A DNA stretch of 19,253 bases. It comes from DASYCK01 sp036500205. GTDB taxonomy: Bacteria; Myxococcota_A; Polyangia; Fen-1088. The stretch lies in contig DASYCK010000122.1 of NCBI GenBank assembly GCA_036500205.1, positions 1-19,253 on the forward strand, read 5' to 3'. The notes under the pieces are model-generated. The model worked only from the letters and a program-made list of their open reading frames with translations. It made no database searches and was not told the DNA's origin. The position numbers were made by a program, and so were the translations under genes. Shown piece by piece: positions 7,259 through 15,474 of this stretch. The first letter of the stretch is position 1. Each line of letters begins with the position of its first letter.

Positions 7259-8823
7259 GTCGACACCGTCCGGCTCTGCTCGCGCAGATAGAGCGGCAAC
7301 GTGTAGTGGCCGCCGATGTTCTTTCCGGTCGAGCCGCTGCCCTTCCAGCCGCCGAACGGCTGCACGCCCGGCCAGGCGCCCGTGGTGGCGCCCGCGGCCC
7401 GGTTCACGTAGACGACGCCCGCCTCGATGCGGTCGAGGAAGGCGTCCATCTCGCTCTGCTTCTGCGTGAAGATCCCGGCCGTCAGACCGAAGCGCGTGTC
7501 GTTCGCTTCGTGCAGCGCTTCGTCGAGATCCTTCACGCGCTGGACGGCGAGGATGGGGACGAACAGCTCCTCGCGCATCAACTGATGATCGCGCGGCAGC
7601 CCGTCGATGATGGCCGGTCGGATGAAGTAGCCGTGCGCGCGGTCGCCCTCGGAGACGACGGCTCCCCCGGTGCGCACGTGCGTTCCGGCCTGGGCGATGA
7701 AGCGCTGGAAATCCTCGAAGCTGGCCCGGGTGGCGACCGGCCCCAGGAACGTCCCCTTCGACAGAGGATCCCCGATCACGGTGTCGTCGAGCTTGCGTCG
7801 CAGCCGCGCCAGCAGGTCGTCCGCCACCGCCTCGTGAACGTAGAGCCGCGAACAGGCGGAGCACTTGTGGCCGTTCATGCCGAACGCCGAGCGATAGACG
7901 CCGAGCGCCGCCTTGTCGAGATCGGCCGAATCCATGACGATGGCGGGGTTCTTCCCCCCCATCTCGACGATGCAGGGCTTGGGGAACTCGGTCGAGAAGC
8001 GCTGGAAGATGTTCTTGAAGCCGACGTCGAACGAGCCGGTGAACGTCACCCCCTTCACGTCGGGGTGGCGCACCAGGCCGTTGCCGACCTCGCCGCCGCC
8101 GCCGGTCACGCAGCTCACGGTGCCGGGGGGGAGCCCCGCCTCGGCGAAGATCTCGGCCAGCAAGATCCCCGACAGCGGCGTCTCCGACGACGGCTTCATC
8201 ACCACGGTGTTACCGGTCAGCAGCGCGGCCGCCACCGGCGCACCCATCAGCGCGTACGGAAAATTCCACGGGGCGATGACGGCCCAGACGCCGTAAGGGC
8301 GCAGCACGCTGGTGTTGTCGTCGGTGGGGACGAGCTGCCCCATCTTCCGCACGAAGCCGTCGTTCGCGCGCATCTGGGCGTTGTAGTAGCTGATGAGGTC
8401 GGCCGTCTCCTCGATCTCTCCCAGCGCCTCGAGACGGTTCTTGCCCATCTCGAGGATCATCCAGGCGGCCAGCTCGTAGCGGCGCGCCCGGATGAGCTCG
8501 GCGGCCTTTTCCAGCAGCGCGGCGCGCTTGGGCCAGGGGGTGCGGCTCCAGGCGGGGAACATGGCCCGGGCGATGGCGACCGCATCGTCCACGTCGGACG
8601 ATGTGCCGCGCGCCACGCGCGCCACCACCACGCGGGTGTCGGTGGGGCTGCGGCTCTCATCGGTGGCGTCCTTGTGGCGCAGGGCCCCGCCGATGTGGAG
8701 CGGCCAGGTGCCGCCCAGACGTTTCCGCACGGCCGCGATGCCCTCGTCGAAGGCGGCGTTCATGACGGGATCGTCAGCCGAGAGACTGACGTAGGTGACC
8801 TTGCCAGCCGACGCGCTTTCCAT
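7255..8823 (-). CDS. NAD(P)-dependent aldehyde dehydrogenase (semialdehyde / P5C dehydrogenase-like)
   Basis: A 522-residue aldehyde dehydrogenase and first gene of the catabolic operon. All catalytic residues are present: Asn187 in PWNFPY, Lys210 in VVMKPSSETP (cofactor binding), Glu287 in VEMGGKNP and nucleophile Cys321 in NGHKCSA. The C-terminus GVQPFGGWKGSGSTGKN...LREQSRT resembles glutamate-semialdehyde (1-pyrroline-5-carboxylate) dehydrogenases more than betaine-type enzymes, so a semialdehyde substrate is likely. The ATG at 8821-8823 is preceded by AGAGAG. On the minus strand TATTAT (8836-8841) is a fair -10 but has no good -35 and would leave a leader of only a few bases. The preceding in-frame codons up to position 10272 are a shadow of the biotin carboxylase gene. 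The exact aldehyde is inferred only. Confidence 0.88.
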   Translation of the reverse strand: MESASAGKVTYVSLSADDPVMNAAFDEGIAAVRKRLGGTWPLHIGGALRHKDATDESRSPTDTRVVVARVARGTSSDVDDAVAIARAMFPAWSRTPWPKRAALLEKAAELIRARRYELAAWMILEMGKNRLEALGEIEETADLISYYNAQMRANDGFVRKMGQLVPTDDNTSVLRPYGVWAVIAPWNFPYALMGAPVAAALLTGNTVVMKPSSETPLSGILLAEIFAEAGLPPGTVSCVTGGGGEVGNGLVRHPDVKGVTFTGSFDVGFKNIFQRFSTEFPKPCIVEMGGKNPAIVMDSADLDKAALGVYRSAFGMNGHKCSACSRLYVHEAVADDLLARLRRKLDDTVIGDPLSKGTFLGPVATRASFEDFQRFIAQAGTHVRTGGAVVSEGDRAHGYFIRPAIIDGLPRDHQLMREELFVPILAVQRVKDLDEALHEANDTRFGLTAGIFTQKQSEMDAFLDRIEAGVVYVNRAAGATTGAWPGVQPFGGWKGSGSTGKNIGGHYTLPLYLREQSRTVST

Positions 8824-8916
8824 GGCCTCTCTAGAATAATACGCATTCGGTGGATGCGCGAAGAGTTCGGTGGCCGGGGCTATCGAACACGACCGAGCCG
8901 TGGTGAAATCGTCGGC
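8824..8916. promoter_or_regulatory. Divergent intergenic region, catabolic operon / biotin carboxylase
   Basis: This 93-nt gap is the only control space for two divergent units. A locally A/T-rich patch at 8831-8842 contains TATTAT when read toward the dehydrogenase and TAGAAT/TAATAC when read toward the carboxylase. No convincing -35 was found for either strand. An in-frame ATG at 8854 is an alternative carboxylase start. Confidence 0.35.
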
Positions 8917-10440
<1,524 letters not shown>

Positions 10441-10449
10441 CGGTGCGCT

Positions 10450-11661
10450 TCAGCCTCGCCCCCGGGGCTTGTCGTCGCGGACGTCTTCGTCCCCGGCCAC
10501 GTCGGCGGTCGTGACCGCGTCGTTGCCGAAGCGGGTGGTGATGCGATCGAGGGCGGCGTTGAGCCTCGCCGTTCGCGACGGGGGCAGTGCGAACAGGCCC
10601 AGCTGCGCGTCGGTCGCGGACAGATCGTGCGCCGCCACGCCGGTCAGACGGACCCGCCCCGGCACGTTCACCCGGGTCAGCAGCTCCATGGCGGCGCGGT
10701 AGATCGTCTGTCCATCGTCGGTCGGCTCATCCAGGGTGGTCCGCCGCGTGACGACGGTGAAGTCGGACAGCTTCACCTTGAGCTGCACGACGCGGGCCTT
10801 CACCTCGGCGCGCCGCAGTCGCCGGCCCACTCGCGAGGCGTGGGCATGGATGTGGGGAGAGAGCTCGGTCGGCTCGCGATCTTCGTCGAAGGTGTCCTCC
10901 GCGCCGATGCTCTTCGCCGCGCGATCGGGGATGACGGGGCGCACGTCGATGCCCTGGCTCAGCTCCCACCAGTGGCGCGCGCCGGGGAAACGCTGCTCGA
11001 GCCGCGCGGGGTTCGCGCGCGCCAGATCGCCGATGGTGTGAAGCCCCGCCCGTCGCAACGCCACCTCGGTCTTTTGCCCGACGCCCCACAGCCGAGAGAT
11101 GGGCAACGGCGCCAGGAACGCGAGGGTGTCTCCTTCAGCGACCTCGTGCTGTCCGTTCGGTTTGGCGGCGTCGGAGGCGATCTTGGCGACGAACTTCACC
11201 GTGGCGATCCCGGCCGAGGCCTGCAGATGCAACGTCCTCGCGATCTCGGCCCGGATGGTGCGCGCGATCGTGGCGGCGTCGCCGAACAGGCTGCGCGATC
11301 CGGTGACGTCGAGAAACGCCTCGTCGAGCGACAGCGGCTCCACGAGCGGCGTGAAGCGGGCGAAGATCGCGAACACCGCCTCGCTGGCCGCGACGTAAGC
11401 CGAGAAGCGAGGGGGGACGACGATGGCCGTCGGCGCGCGCCGCAGCGCCTGGGCCATCGGCATGGCGCTGCGCACCCCGAAGGGGCGCACCTCGTACGAG
11501 GCGGCCAGCACCACCCCGCGCTGGGGATGCCCGCCCACGATGACGGGTTTTCCGGCCAGCGCCGGTTGATCGCGCTGCTCGACGGACGCGTAAAAAGCGT
11601 CCATGTCGACGTGAATGATGCTCCGCGCGTCTGACACGTCAGGCAACCGTAGCACCACCAT
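10450..11661 (-). CDS. dinB: DNA polymerase IV (Y-family translesion polymerase)
   Basis: A 403-residue Y-family polymerase for lesion bypass. The catalytic acidic residues are seen in IIHVDMDAFYASVEQRD (Asp19) and SLDEAFLDVTG (Asp113, Glu114). SYEVRPFGVRSAMPM is the nucleotide-contact region, followed by the helix-hairpin-helix thumb (LWGVGQKTEVALRRAGLHTIGDLA) and the little finger domain. QLGLF at 353-357 matches the bacterial beta-clamp binding motif, and a charged tail of 46 residues follows. The ATG at 11661 lies inside the right-hand strand of a 24-bp hairpin and has no ribosome binding site. A GTG at 11637 (VSDARSIIHVDMDAF) gives the N-terminus usual for DinB and may be the real start. 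It is convergent with the biotin carboxylase gene, 9 nt apart. No LexA-type box was recognised. Confidence 0.93.
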   Translation of the reverse strand: MVVLRLPDVSDARSIIHVDMDAFYASVEQRDQPALAGKPVIVGGHPQRGVVLAASYEVRPFGVRSAMPMAQALRRAPTAIVVPPRFSAYVAASEAVFAIFARFTPLVEPLSLDEAFLDVTGSRSLFGDAATIARTIRAEIARTLHLQASAGIATVKFVAKIASDAAKPNGQHEVAEGDTLAFLAPLPISRLWGVGQKTEVALRRAGLHTIGDLARANPARLEQRFPGARHWWELSQGIDVRPVIPDRAAKSIGAEDTFDEDREPTELSPHIHAHASRVGRRLRRAEVKARVVQLKVKLSDFTVVTRRTTLDEPTDDGQTIYRAAMELLTRVNVPGRVRLTGVAAHDLSATDAQLGLFALPPSRTARLNAALDRITTRFGNDAVTTADVAGDEDVRDDKPRGRG

Positions 11662-11708
11662 GAGGGGCGGCTGAAAGCACGCCGGCCCCTCATGGTGGTG
11701 CTACGGTT
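11645..11708 (-). repeat. Perfect 24-bp inverted repeat (hairpin) at the YkgJ-type gene / dinB junction
   Basis: Arm 11645-11668 is the exact reverse complement of arm 11685-11708, with a 16-nt loop (11669-11684). In the loop a further GGC/GCC pairing is possible. On the minus strand the first arm carries the TAG stop of the CxxCxxCC gene (11701-11703) and the second carries the ATG of dinB (11659-11661). No T-run follows, so it is not a standard Rho-independent terminator. Confidence 0.9.
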
Positions 11709-12624
11709 TGGGGGCGCGCGCGCCGCTCGTCTGAAGAAGGCCAGGATCGTTCGTCGTCTCGTGGCGGACGGCCGCTTCGAAGGGATGCTCGCCATTCACC
11801 CAGGCGTCGGGGGCATCCGCGTCTCCGCTCAGCAGCAGGTCCATCACGGCCGTCAGATCCAGCGGCCGCATGTCGAGGTGGTACAGCTCGGAAAGGCCGA
11901 GCTGAAGCCCGGCGCTGATGGCGTGAAAGGCGCGAATCGGCTCCAGATAGGAGTGCCCGCCGAAGCCGTGGGCCAGGAAGGCCGCCCGCTCGTCGGGATC
12001 GCGCAGCCGCTTGGCGCACTCCCCCGCATCGAGCGAGTTCATCCCTCGACAGGGGAGCGGCCGGACCTCGTAGATCGAGCAGTTGCCCGCCGCCAGGAAG
12101 GGGCAGGGGTGCTCGGGAGAAAACCGCTCCGCCGACGACAGGCCGCGCGTCCGCTCCCGCGCGGCGGCGACGTGCGCCGTGATCCGCGCGAGCGCGGGGC
12201 CCGACAGGGTCGTCTTCAGGTGCTCGGCGATGGCCAGCGCCTCGGGCGGCGTCACGCCGACGACCTGATAGCAGCAGTGATCGCAGCCGGCCTGGCAGGC
12301 GACCGCCCCTTCAGGCGCCCGCGCCAGCAGACCTTCAGCGAGCCGCGACATGGCCGCCATGGCGTTTCGCGCCAGGTCGACCGCGGCCTGCAGGCTGGGC
12401 GCGCCGCGAACGGTGGCATGGGCGGTGTTGGCGGCCCCGACCGCGATCTCGTTCTGCCAGGGCTCGTCGAAGAGGGGCGTCGTCAGCGCCACCTGCTCCT
12501 GGCCGGTCGCCGGATCGCGTAGCAAGGTCAGATGCAAGCGCCCCGTCGCGTCTCTGCGCGCGCGGGCGGGTTGCCGGTCAGCCTTCGCGCGGGCTTCGCG
12601 CGCTTTTCTGCTCTGCTTGCTCAA
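11701..12624 (-). CDS. YkgJ-type CxxCxxCC metal-cluster protein
   Basis: A 307-residue protein of the YkgJ / UPF0153 family (putative zinc- or iron-chelating CxxCxxCC domain). The cysteines are Cys110-x3-Cys114-x2-Cys117-Cys118 in CQAGCDHCCYQVVGVTP, then Cys174 in CPFL, Cys182 in GNCSIYEVRPLPCRG and Cys192, with an extra Cys203. Residues 1-25 are strongly basic (SKQSRKAREARAKADR). The family's biochemical role is poorly defined; metal binding is known by inference from the cysteines. The start is TTG at 12622-12624, with GGGG in AAAGGGGCGACC upstream as a possible ribosome binding site. The frame stays open to 13170, but that part is antiphase inside the next gene. The 92-nt upstream gap holds no promoter I can support. 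Its stop lies in the long hairpin. Confidence 0.82.
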   Translation of the reverse strand: MSKQSRKAREARAKADRQPARARRDATGRLHLTLLRDPATGQEQVALTTPLFDEPWQNEIAVGAANTAHATVRGAPSLQAAVDLARNAMAAMSRLAEGLLARAPEGAVACQAGCDHCCYQVVGVTPPEALAIAEHLKTTLSGPALARITAHVAAARERTRGLSSAERFSPEHPCPFLAAGNCSIYEVRPLPCRGMNSLDAGECAKRLRDPDERAAFLAHGFGGHSYLEPIRAFHAISAGLQLGLSELYHLDMRPLDLTAVMDLLLSGDADAPDAWVNGEHPFEAAVRHETTNDPGLLQTSGARAPKP

Positions 12625-12716
12625 AGGTCGCCCCTTTCCCGCGGTCTGGCAACGTCTCGAGAGGCCGGGATTGAGGAGTACCACCGGCTGGGACCGCGGG
12701 CCAGCGGCGCCACCGC

Positions 12717-13193
12717 TCAAAAAGCGGGGACCGGTGGGTGACCGGGGATGAAGTACAGCGGCAGGTAGTTCCCGGGCGACACGAAGCGGACCTTGATCTC
12801 GCGCTCGACCCTCTCCTTCAGGTGATCGCAGTCGTATGCATCGGCGGCGCAAGCCTGAGCAAAGACCGCCGCCTGTCCGTCGGGATTCGTGTCGACGATG
12901 CCGAAGCGAAGAAACGCGCGCGCGCGCCACGCACCCTCGGTCTCGGGCAGCCGATCGATCTCGGTTCGAAATGCCCTCTTCACCGAGTCGAGGCTGCCGA
13001 AGGCCCAGCTGGCGTTCGCCGTGGCCAGCCAGGGAGCCTCCTCCAGCGCCTTGCGCTCGGCCTCGGGGCGCGCAGCCACCGCCGCGACGAGGGGGCCCGC
13101 CGGTGGAGCGGAGCGCCCGTGGCCCACGGCCGCCGCGAGCGCCGCCAGCACGAGCGGCCCCAGGCCCCACTTCAACGCGGCGGACGTCGTCAT
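12717..13193 (-). CDS. Small exported or membrane-anchored protein, function unknown
   Basis: A 158-residue protein I do not recognise. Residues 7-28 (LKWGLGPLVLAALAAAVGHGRS) form a hydrophobic signal sequence or single membrane anchor. The rest is a soluble domain rich in Ala, Glu and Arg, with two nearby cysteines in ACAADAYDCDHL (about 113-124) that could form a disulfide outside the cytoplasm. The C-terminus, SPGNYLPLYFIPGHPPVPAF, is Pro- and aromatic-rich. The ATG at 13191-13193 overlaps the stop of the upstream small membrane protein by 4 nt, so the two are likely translated together and may act together. No enzyme motif is visible. Confidence 0.72.
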   Translation of the reverse strand: MTTSAALKWGLGPLVLAALAAAVGHGRSAPPAGPLVAAVAARPEAERKALEEAPWLATANASWAFGSLDSVKRAFRTEIDRLPETEGAWRARAFLRFGIVDTNPDGQAAVFAQACAADAYDCDHLKERVEREIKVRFVSPGNYLPLYFIPGHPPVPAF

Positions 13194-13621
13194 GGGCGGG
13201 CTCTCGATCGCAGGTCCTCGAGGGCGCGGCGATCGCAGCGGGGCCATTTTAGCCCGCGACAGAGTTGCTCGGCCCTGTCCCACGCGGCGTTTCCGCCGTT
13301 GTTCAGGCCGCGAACGGCGACGACCAGCTCGAAGGCGTCGGGCTCGACGGTCTTCAAGGCCGCGCGCACGGCCTCGACGTCGTCGCGCAGCTGCGCCCAG
13401 TCCCGGGGGCTGGCCGCGACGTTTTCCTGTTGCAGCGCGAAGCCCACGCGGGCGAGCGGCGTCGTTCCCGAGAGGTCGGGGGACTTCGCGGGGGGCAGAA
13501 TCCCGCGCACACCCAGGAAGTAACCGAGCACCCCGGCAACCAGATACGTCCCGATGAGGACGCCTCGACGCAGGGAGCTGCCGTGAACCGCCTGGCCGTG
13601 CGTTTTGATGTTCGTGTCCAT
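13190..13621 (-). CDS. Small single-pass membrane protein, function unknown
   Basis: A 143-residue protein I do not recognise. Residues 20-42 (GVLIGTYLVAGVLGYFLGVRGIL) are a clear transmembrane segment after a polar, basic N-terminus. Residues 60-143 form a soluble domain, predicted helical by composition, with two cysteines (LCRGLKWPRCDRRALEDL) near the C-terminus. The ATG at 13619-13621 is the first gene of the leftward unit, and the longer open frame upstream covers the bactofilin gene and is discarded. The next gene starts within its stop codon. The divergent bactofilin gene begins 145 nt away, so the control regions of the two are close. Confidence 0.72.
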   Translation of the reverse strand: MDTNIKTHGQAVHGSSLRRGVLIGTYLVAGVLGYFLGVRGILPPAKSPDLSGTTPLARVGFALQQENVAASPRDWAQLRDDVEAVRAALKTVEPDAFELVVAVRGLNNGGNAAWDRAEQLCRGLKWPRCDRRALEDLRSRARP

Positions 13622-13715
13622 CACGTCGGCCGGGCGACTGTAACACGCCCGCGCCTCCCCAGACGCCAGCGCTTTCGTTCCCCCCGATCGTCGACGAGAG
13701 GAACCCTCCCGAACA

Positions 13716-13743
13716 TTGACAAGCGCGGAACGCGGGCGATAAC
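13716..13743 (+). promoter_or_regulatory. Sigma-70-like promoter of the bactofilin gene
   Basis: A perfect TTGACA -35 (13716-13721), 16-nt spacer and GATAAC (13738-13743) as -10. The predicted transcript starts near 13750, giving a leader of about 17 nt that holds AAGGAG (13756-13761) ahead of the ATG at 13767. Confidence 0.65.
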
Positions 13744-13766
13744 GTGTCGGAATCGAAGGAGAACTC

Positions 13767-14246
13767 ATGGCGATCGTTCCCGCACAAAGTACGGCCGCCG
13801 AGGGCGGCGCCGCCCAGGTGACCACCTTGCTCGGGCGGGGCAGCGAGTTCGAGGGGAAGCTGTCATTCGAGGGGACGGTGCGGGTCGACGGCAAGCTGTC
13901 CGGCGAGATCTTCACCGAGGACGTCCTGCTCATCGGCGAAGGGGCCGAGGTGCGCGCCGAGATCAACGTCGGCGCGGTCGTCATCGAGGGCTCCGTGCAG
14001 GGGAACATCCACGCCAAGCGGTCGGTGGAGATTCGCACGCCGGGACGGGTGCGCGGCAACATCATCACGCCGTCCCTGTTCATCGAGAAGGGCGTCATGT
14101 TCGACGGCAACTGTCAGATGGAGCCGAGCGCTCCGGGCCGCGCGAACGGGCCGACGCTCGCCGTCGCGAAACCCAAGGTCGCCGCGAGCGAGTCGAAGAC
14201 CGAGTCGAAGACCGGCGGCGACGGTGACGGCAAGCCCCACGAATAG
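13767..14246 (+). CDS. Bactofilin (polymer-forming cytoskeletal protein)
   Basis: A 159-residue bactofilin, a protein that self-assembles into nucleotide-free filaments beneath the membrane and scaffolds wall or polarity proteins. The core (about 18-116) shows the repeating right-handed beta-helix pattern: GSEFEGKLSFEGTVRVDGKL, then VLLIGEGAEVRAEINVG, VVIEGSVQGNIHAKRSVEI and GRVRGNIITPSLFIEKGVMFDGNC. The N-terminal 17 residues and the charged C-terminal tail (120-159) are the usual disordered ends. The start is fixed by AAGGAGA 5 nt upstream and a strong promoter. The ATP synthase b' gene follows 71 nt downstream. In several Deltaproteobacteria a bactofilin gene is found with parAB in front of the atp operon (general knowledge); no par genes are here. 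Confidence 0.93.
   Translation: MAIVPAQSTAAEGGAAQVTTLLGRGSEFEGKLSFEGTVRVDGKLSGEIFTEDVLLIGEGAEVRAEINVGAVVIEGSVQGNIHAKRSVEIRTPGRVRGNIITPSLFIEKGVMFDGNCQMEPSAPGRANGPTLAVAKPKVAASESKTESKTGGDGDGKPHE
14190..14213 (+). repeat. Tandem 2 x 12-bp repeat in the bactofilin tail
   Basis: GAGTCGAAGACC occurs twice head to tail and encodes two copies of a four-residue unit (ESKT) in the disordered C-terminal tail. It is a short in-frame duplication and keeps the frame. Confidence 0.7.
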
Positions 14247-14268
14247 CGCGGCCGCGCGCCCCGTTCAC

Positions 14269-14295
14269 TTGACGAAAAGCGCTGGATTTGATAGC
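14269..14295 (+). promoter_or_regulatory. Candidate promoter of the ATP synthase operon
   Basis: TTGACG (14269-14274), 15-nt spacer, GATAGC (14290-14295), similar in wording to the bactofilin promoter. The predicted start near 14302 gives a short leader to the ATG at 14318 and argues against the TTG at 14288 as start codon. The spacer is shorter than ideal, so this is moderate evidence. Confidence 0.42.
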
Positions 14296-14317
14296 GGACC
14301 GGCGAGTTTTCAATCGC

Positions 14318-14812
14318 ATGTCTGCCCTAATCGCTCTCGCTGATTCCTTGCCGCCCGCCGAGGTGCATTCACCTCAACTGATCGACGTCGATTCGACGGT
14401 CTTCATCCAGTTGGGACTGTTCGTGCTGCTGGCGGTCGTGCTGACGAAGTTGCTGTGGAAGCCGTATCTGCGGGTGCGCGCCGAGCGCGTATCGCGGGTG
14501 GACGGCTATCGGAAGGAGGCGGTGCAGATGGAGGCCGACGCGGCCGCGCGGTTGGAGCGGGCCGAGGCCCAGCTGGCCGAGGCGCGCCGGGTCGGCAGCA
14601 GCGAACGCGCCACCGCCCGCGCCGAAGCGCAGACCCGCGAGCAGGCCTTGCTGGCGGACGCCCACGTCGAGGCGCAGCGCGCGCTCGCCGCGGCGCGCAC
14701 CCGGCTCGACGCCGTGGTGGCGTCCGAACGGACGCGCATCCAGGGGAGCGCCCGCGACCTGGGCGCCCAGGCGGCGCGCCGGATCCTGGGCCGCGAGGTG
14801 ACGCCGTCATGA
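14318..14812 (+). CDS. ATP synthase F0 subunit b' (peripheral stalk)
   Basis: A 164-residue second b-type subunit (b', AtpX/AtpF'), which pairs with b to form the peripheral stalk that holds the catalytic head against rotation. One membrane segment at about 27-47 (STVFIQLGLFVLLAVVLTKLL) is followed by WKPYLRVRAERVSRVDGYRK and a long Ala/Glu/Arg coiled coil to residue 155, the expected layout. The start is ATG 14318, with only a weak GGCGAG upstream; an in-frame TTG at 14288 overlaps the predicted -10. The stop overlaps the atpF start by 4 nt (ATGA at 14809). Two b-type genes in a row are typical of photosynthetic bacteria and of Deltaproteobacteria. Confidence 0.9.
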   Translation: MSALIALADSLPPAEVHSPQLIDVDSTVFIQLGLFVLLAVVLTKLLWKPYLRVRAERVSRVDGYRKEAVQMEADAAARLERAEAQLAEARRVGSSERATARAEAQTREQALLADAHVEAQRALAAARTRLDAVVASERTRIQGSARDLGAQAARRILGREVTPS

Positions 14813-15474
14813 GGACCCTGTCGTTTTCGATCCTGCGCCGGCTGGCCTTGATGGGCGTCGCGTTCGGTTTTCTGGCCCTGTCGACGGCGTCGGCCGTGTC
14901 GGCGGCGCCCGAAGGAGAAGAAGAGCCGGGCCAGACCAACCCCACGGGGAGCGAAGCGGGGCACGAATCGCCCAGCATCGATCCCAAGAAGCTGGGGCTG
15001 CAGCTGCTGAACTTCGGCGTGCTGGTGTTCGTGCTGGTGAAGTTCGGCGGCGGCGCCGTCAACAAGGCGCTGAAGGGGCGCCACGAGCAGCTGAAGGCCG
15101 ACCTGGCCTCGGCGGCCGAGGCGCGCAAGGCGGCGGAGGCGAAGCTGGCCAAGCAGGAGGCTCGGCTGGGCTCGCTCGAGCAAGAGATCGCCGACATGCG
15201 CCGCGACCTGAAGAAGGAAGCGGAAGCGGAGAAGGCGCGCCTGATCGCCACGGCCGAGGAGCGCGCCACCCGCATCAAGGCGGAGACGGCGTTCCTCATC
15301 GAGCAGCAGGTGCGGGACGCCGACCAGCGGCTGCGCCGCGAGTCGGCCGACGCCGCCCTGAAGATCGCCGAGGAGATCCTGCGCCGCTCGATCGGCGCCG
15401 GCGATCAGCAGAGGCTGCTCGAGACGTTCGTGAGCGACCTCGGTCGAGAGCCCGGCGCCGGGAGGGTCGTCTGA
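14809..15474 (+). CDS. atpF: ATP synthase F0 subunit b (with N-terminal signal-like segment)
   Basis: A 221-residue b subunit. After a hydrophobic N-terminal stretch (residues 9-33, LRRLALMGVAFGFLALSTASAVSAA) with a likely signal peptidase site near Ala33, a Pro/Glu-rich spacer leads to the normal b membrane helix (63-80, LGLQLLNFGVLVFVLVKF). GGGAVNKALKGRHEQLK and a long charged coiled coil follow, ending in AEEILRRSIG. That is longer than the typical 160-170 residue b; the extra signal-like N-terminus occurs in b subunits of other Deltaproteobacteria as far as I recall. It would place the N-terminus on the periplasmic side, as b requires. Its stop shares one base with the atpH start (TGATG at 15472), so coupling is tight. 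Confidence 0.92.
   Translation: MRTLSFSILRRLALMGVAFGFLALSTASAVSAAPEGEEEPGQTNPTGSEAGHESPSIDPKKLGLQLLNFGVLVFVLVKFGGGAVNKALKGRHEQLKADLASAAEARKAAEAKLAKQEARLGSLEQEIADMRRDLKKEAEAEKARLIATAEERATRIKAETAFLIEQQVRDADQRLRRESADAALKIAEEILRRSIGAGDQQRLLETFVSDLGREPGAGRVV

Noticed and set aside
7306..8916. N-terminal extension of the biotin carboxylase frame
   Set aside because: The frame is open upstream only because it is antisense to the aldehyde dehydrogenase; biotin carboxylases begin just before KVLIANRG, so the start lies at 8917 or 8854.
14246..14257. Perfect 12-bp GC palindrome after the bactofilin stop as a terminator
   Set aside because: There is no loop and no T-run; GC palindromes of this size are expected by chance in such DNA.
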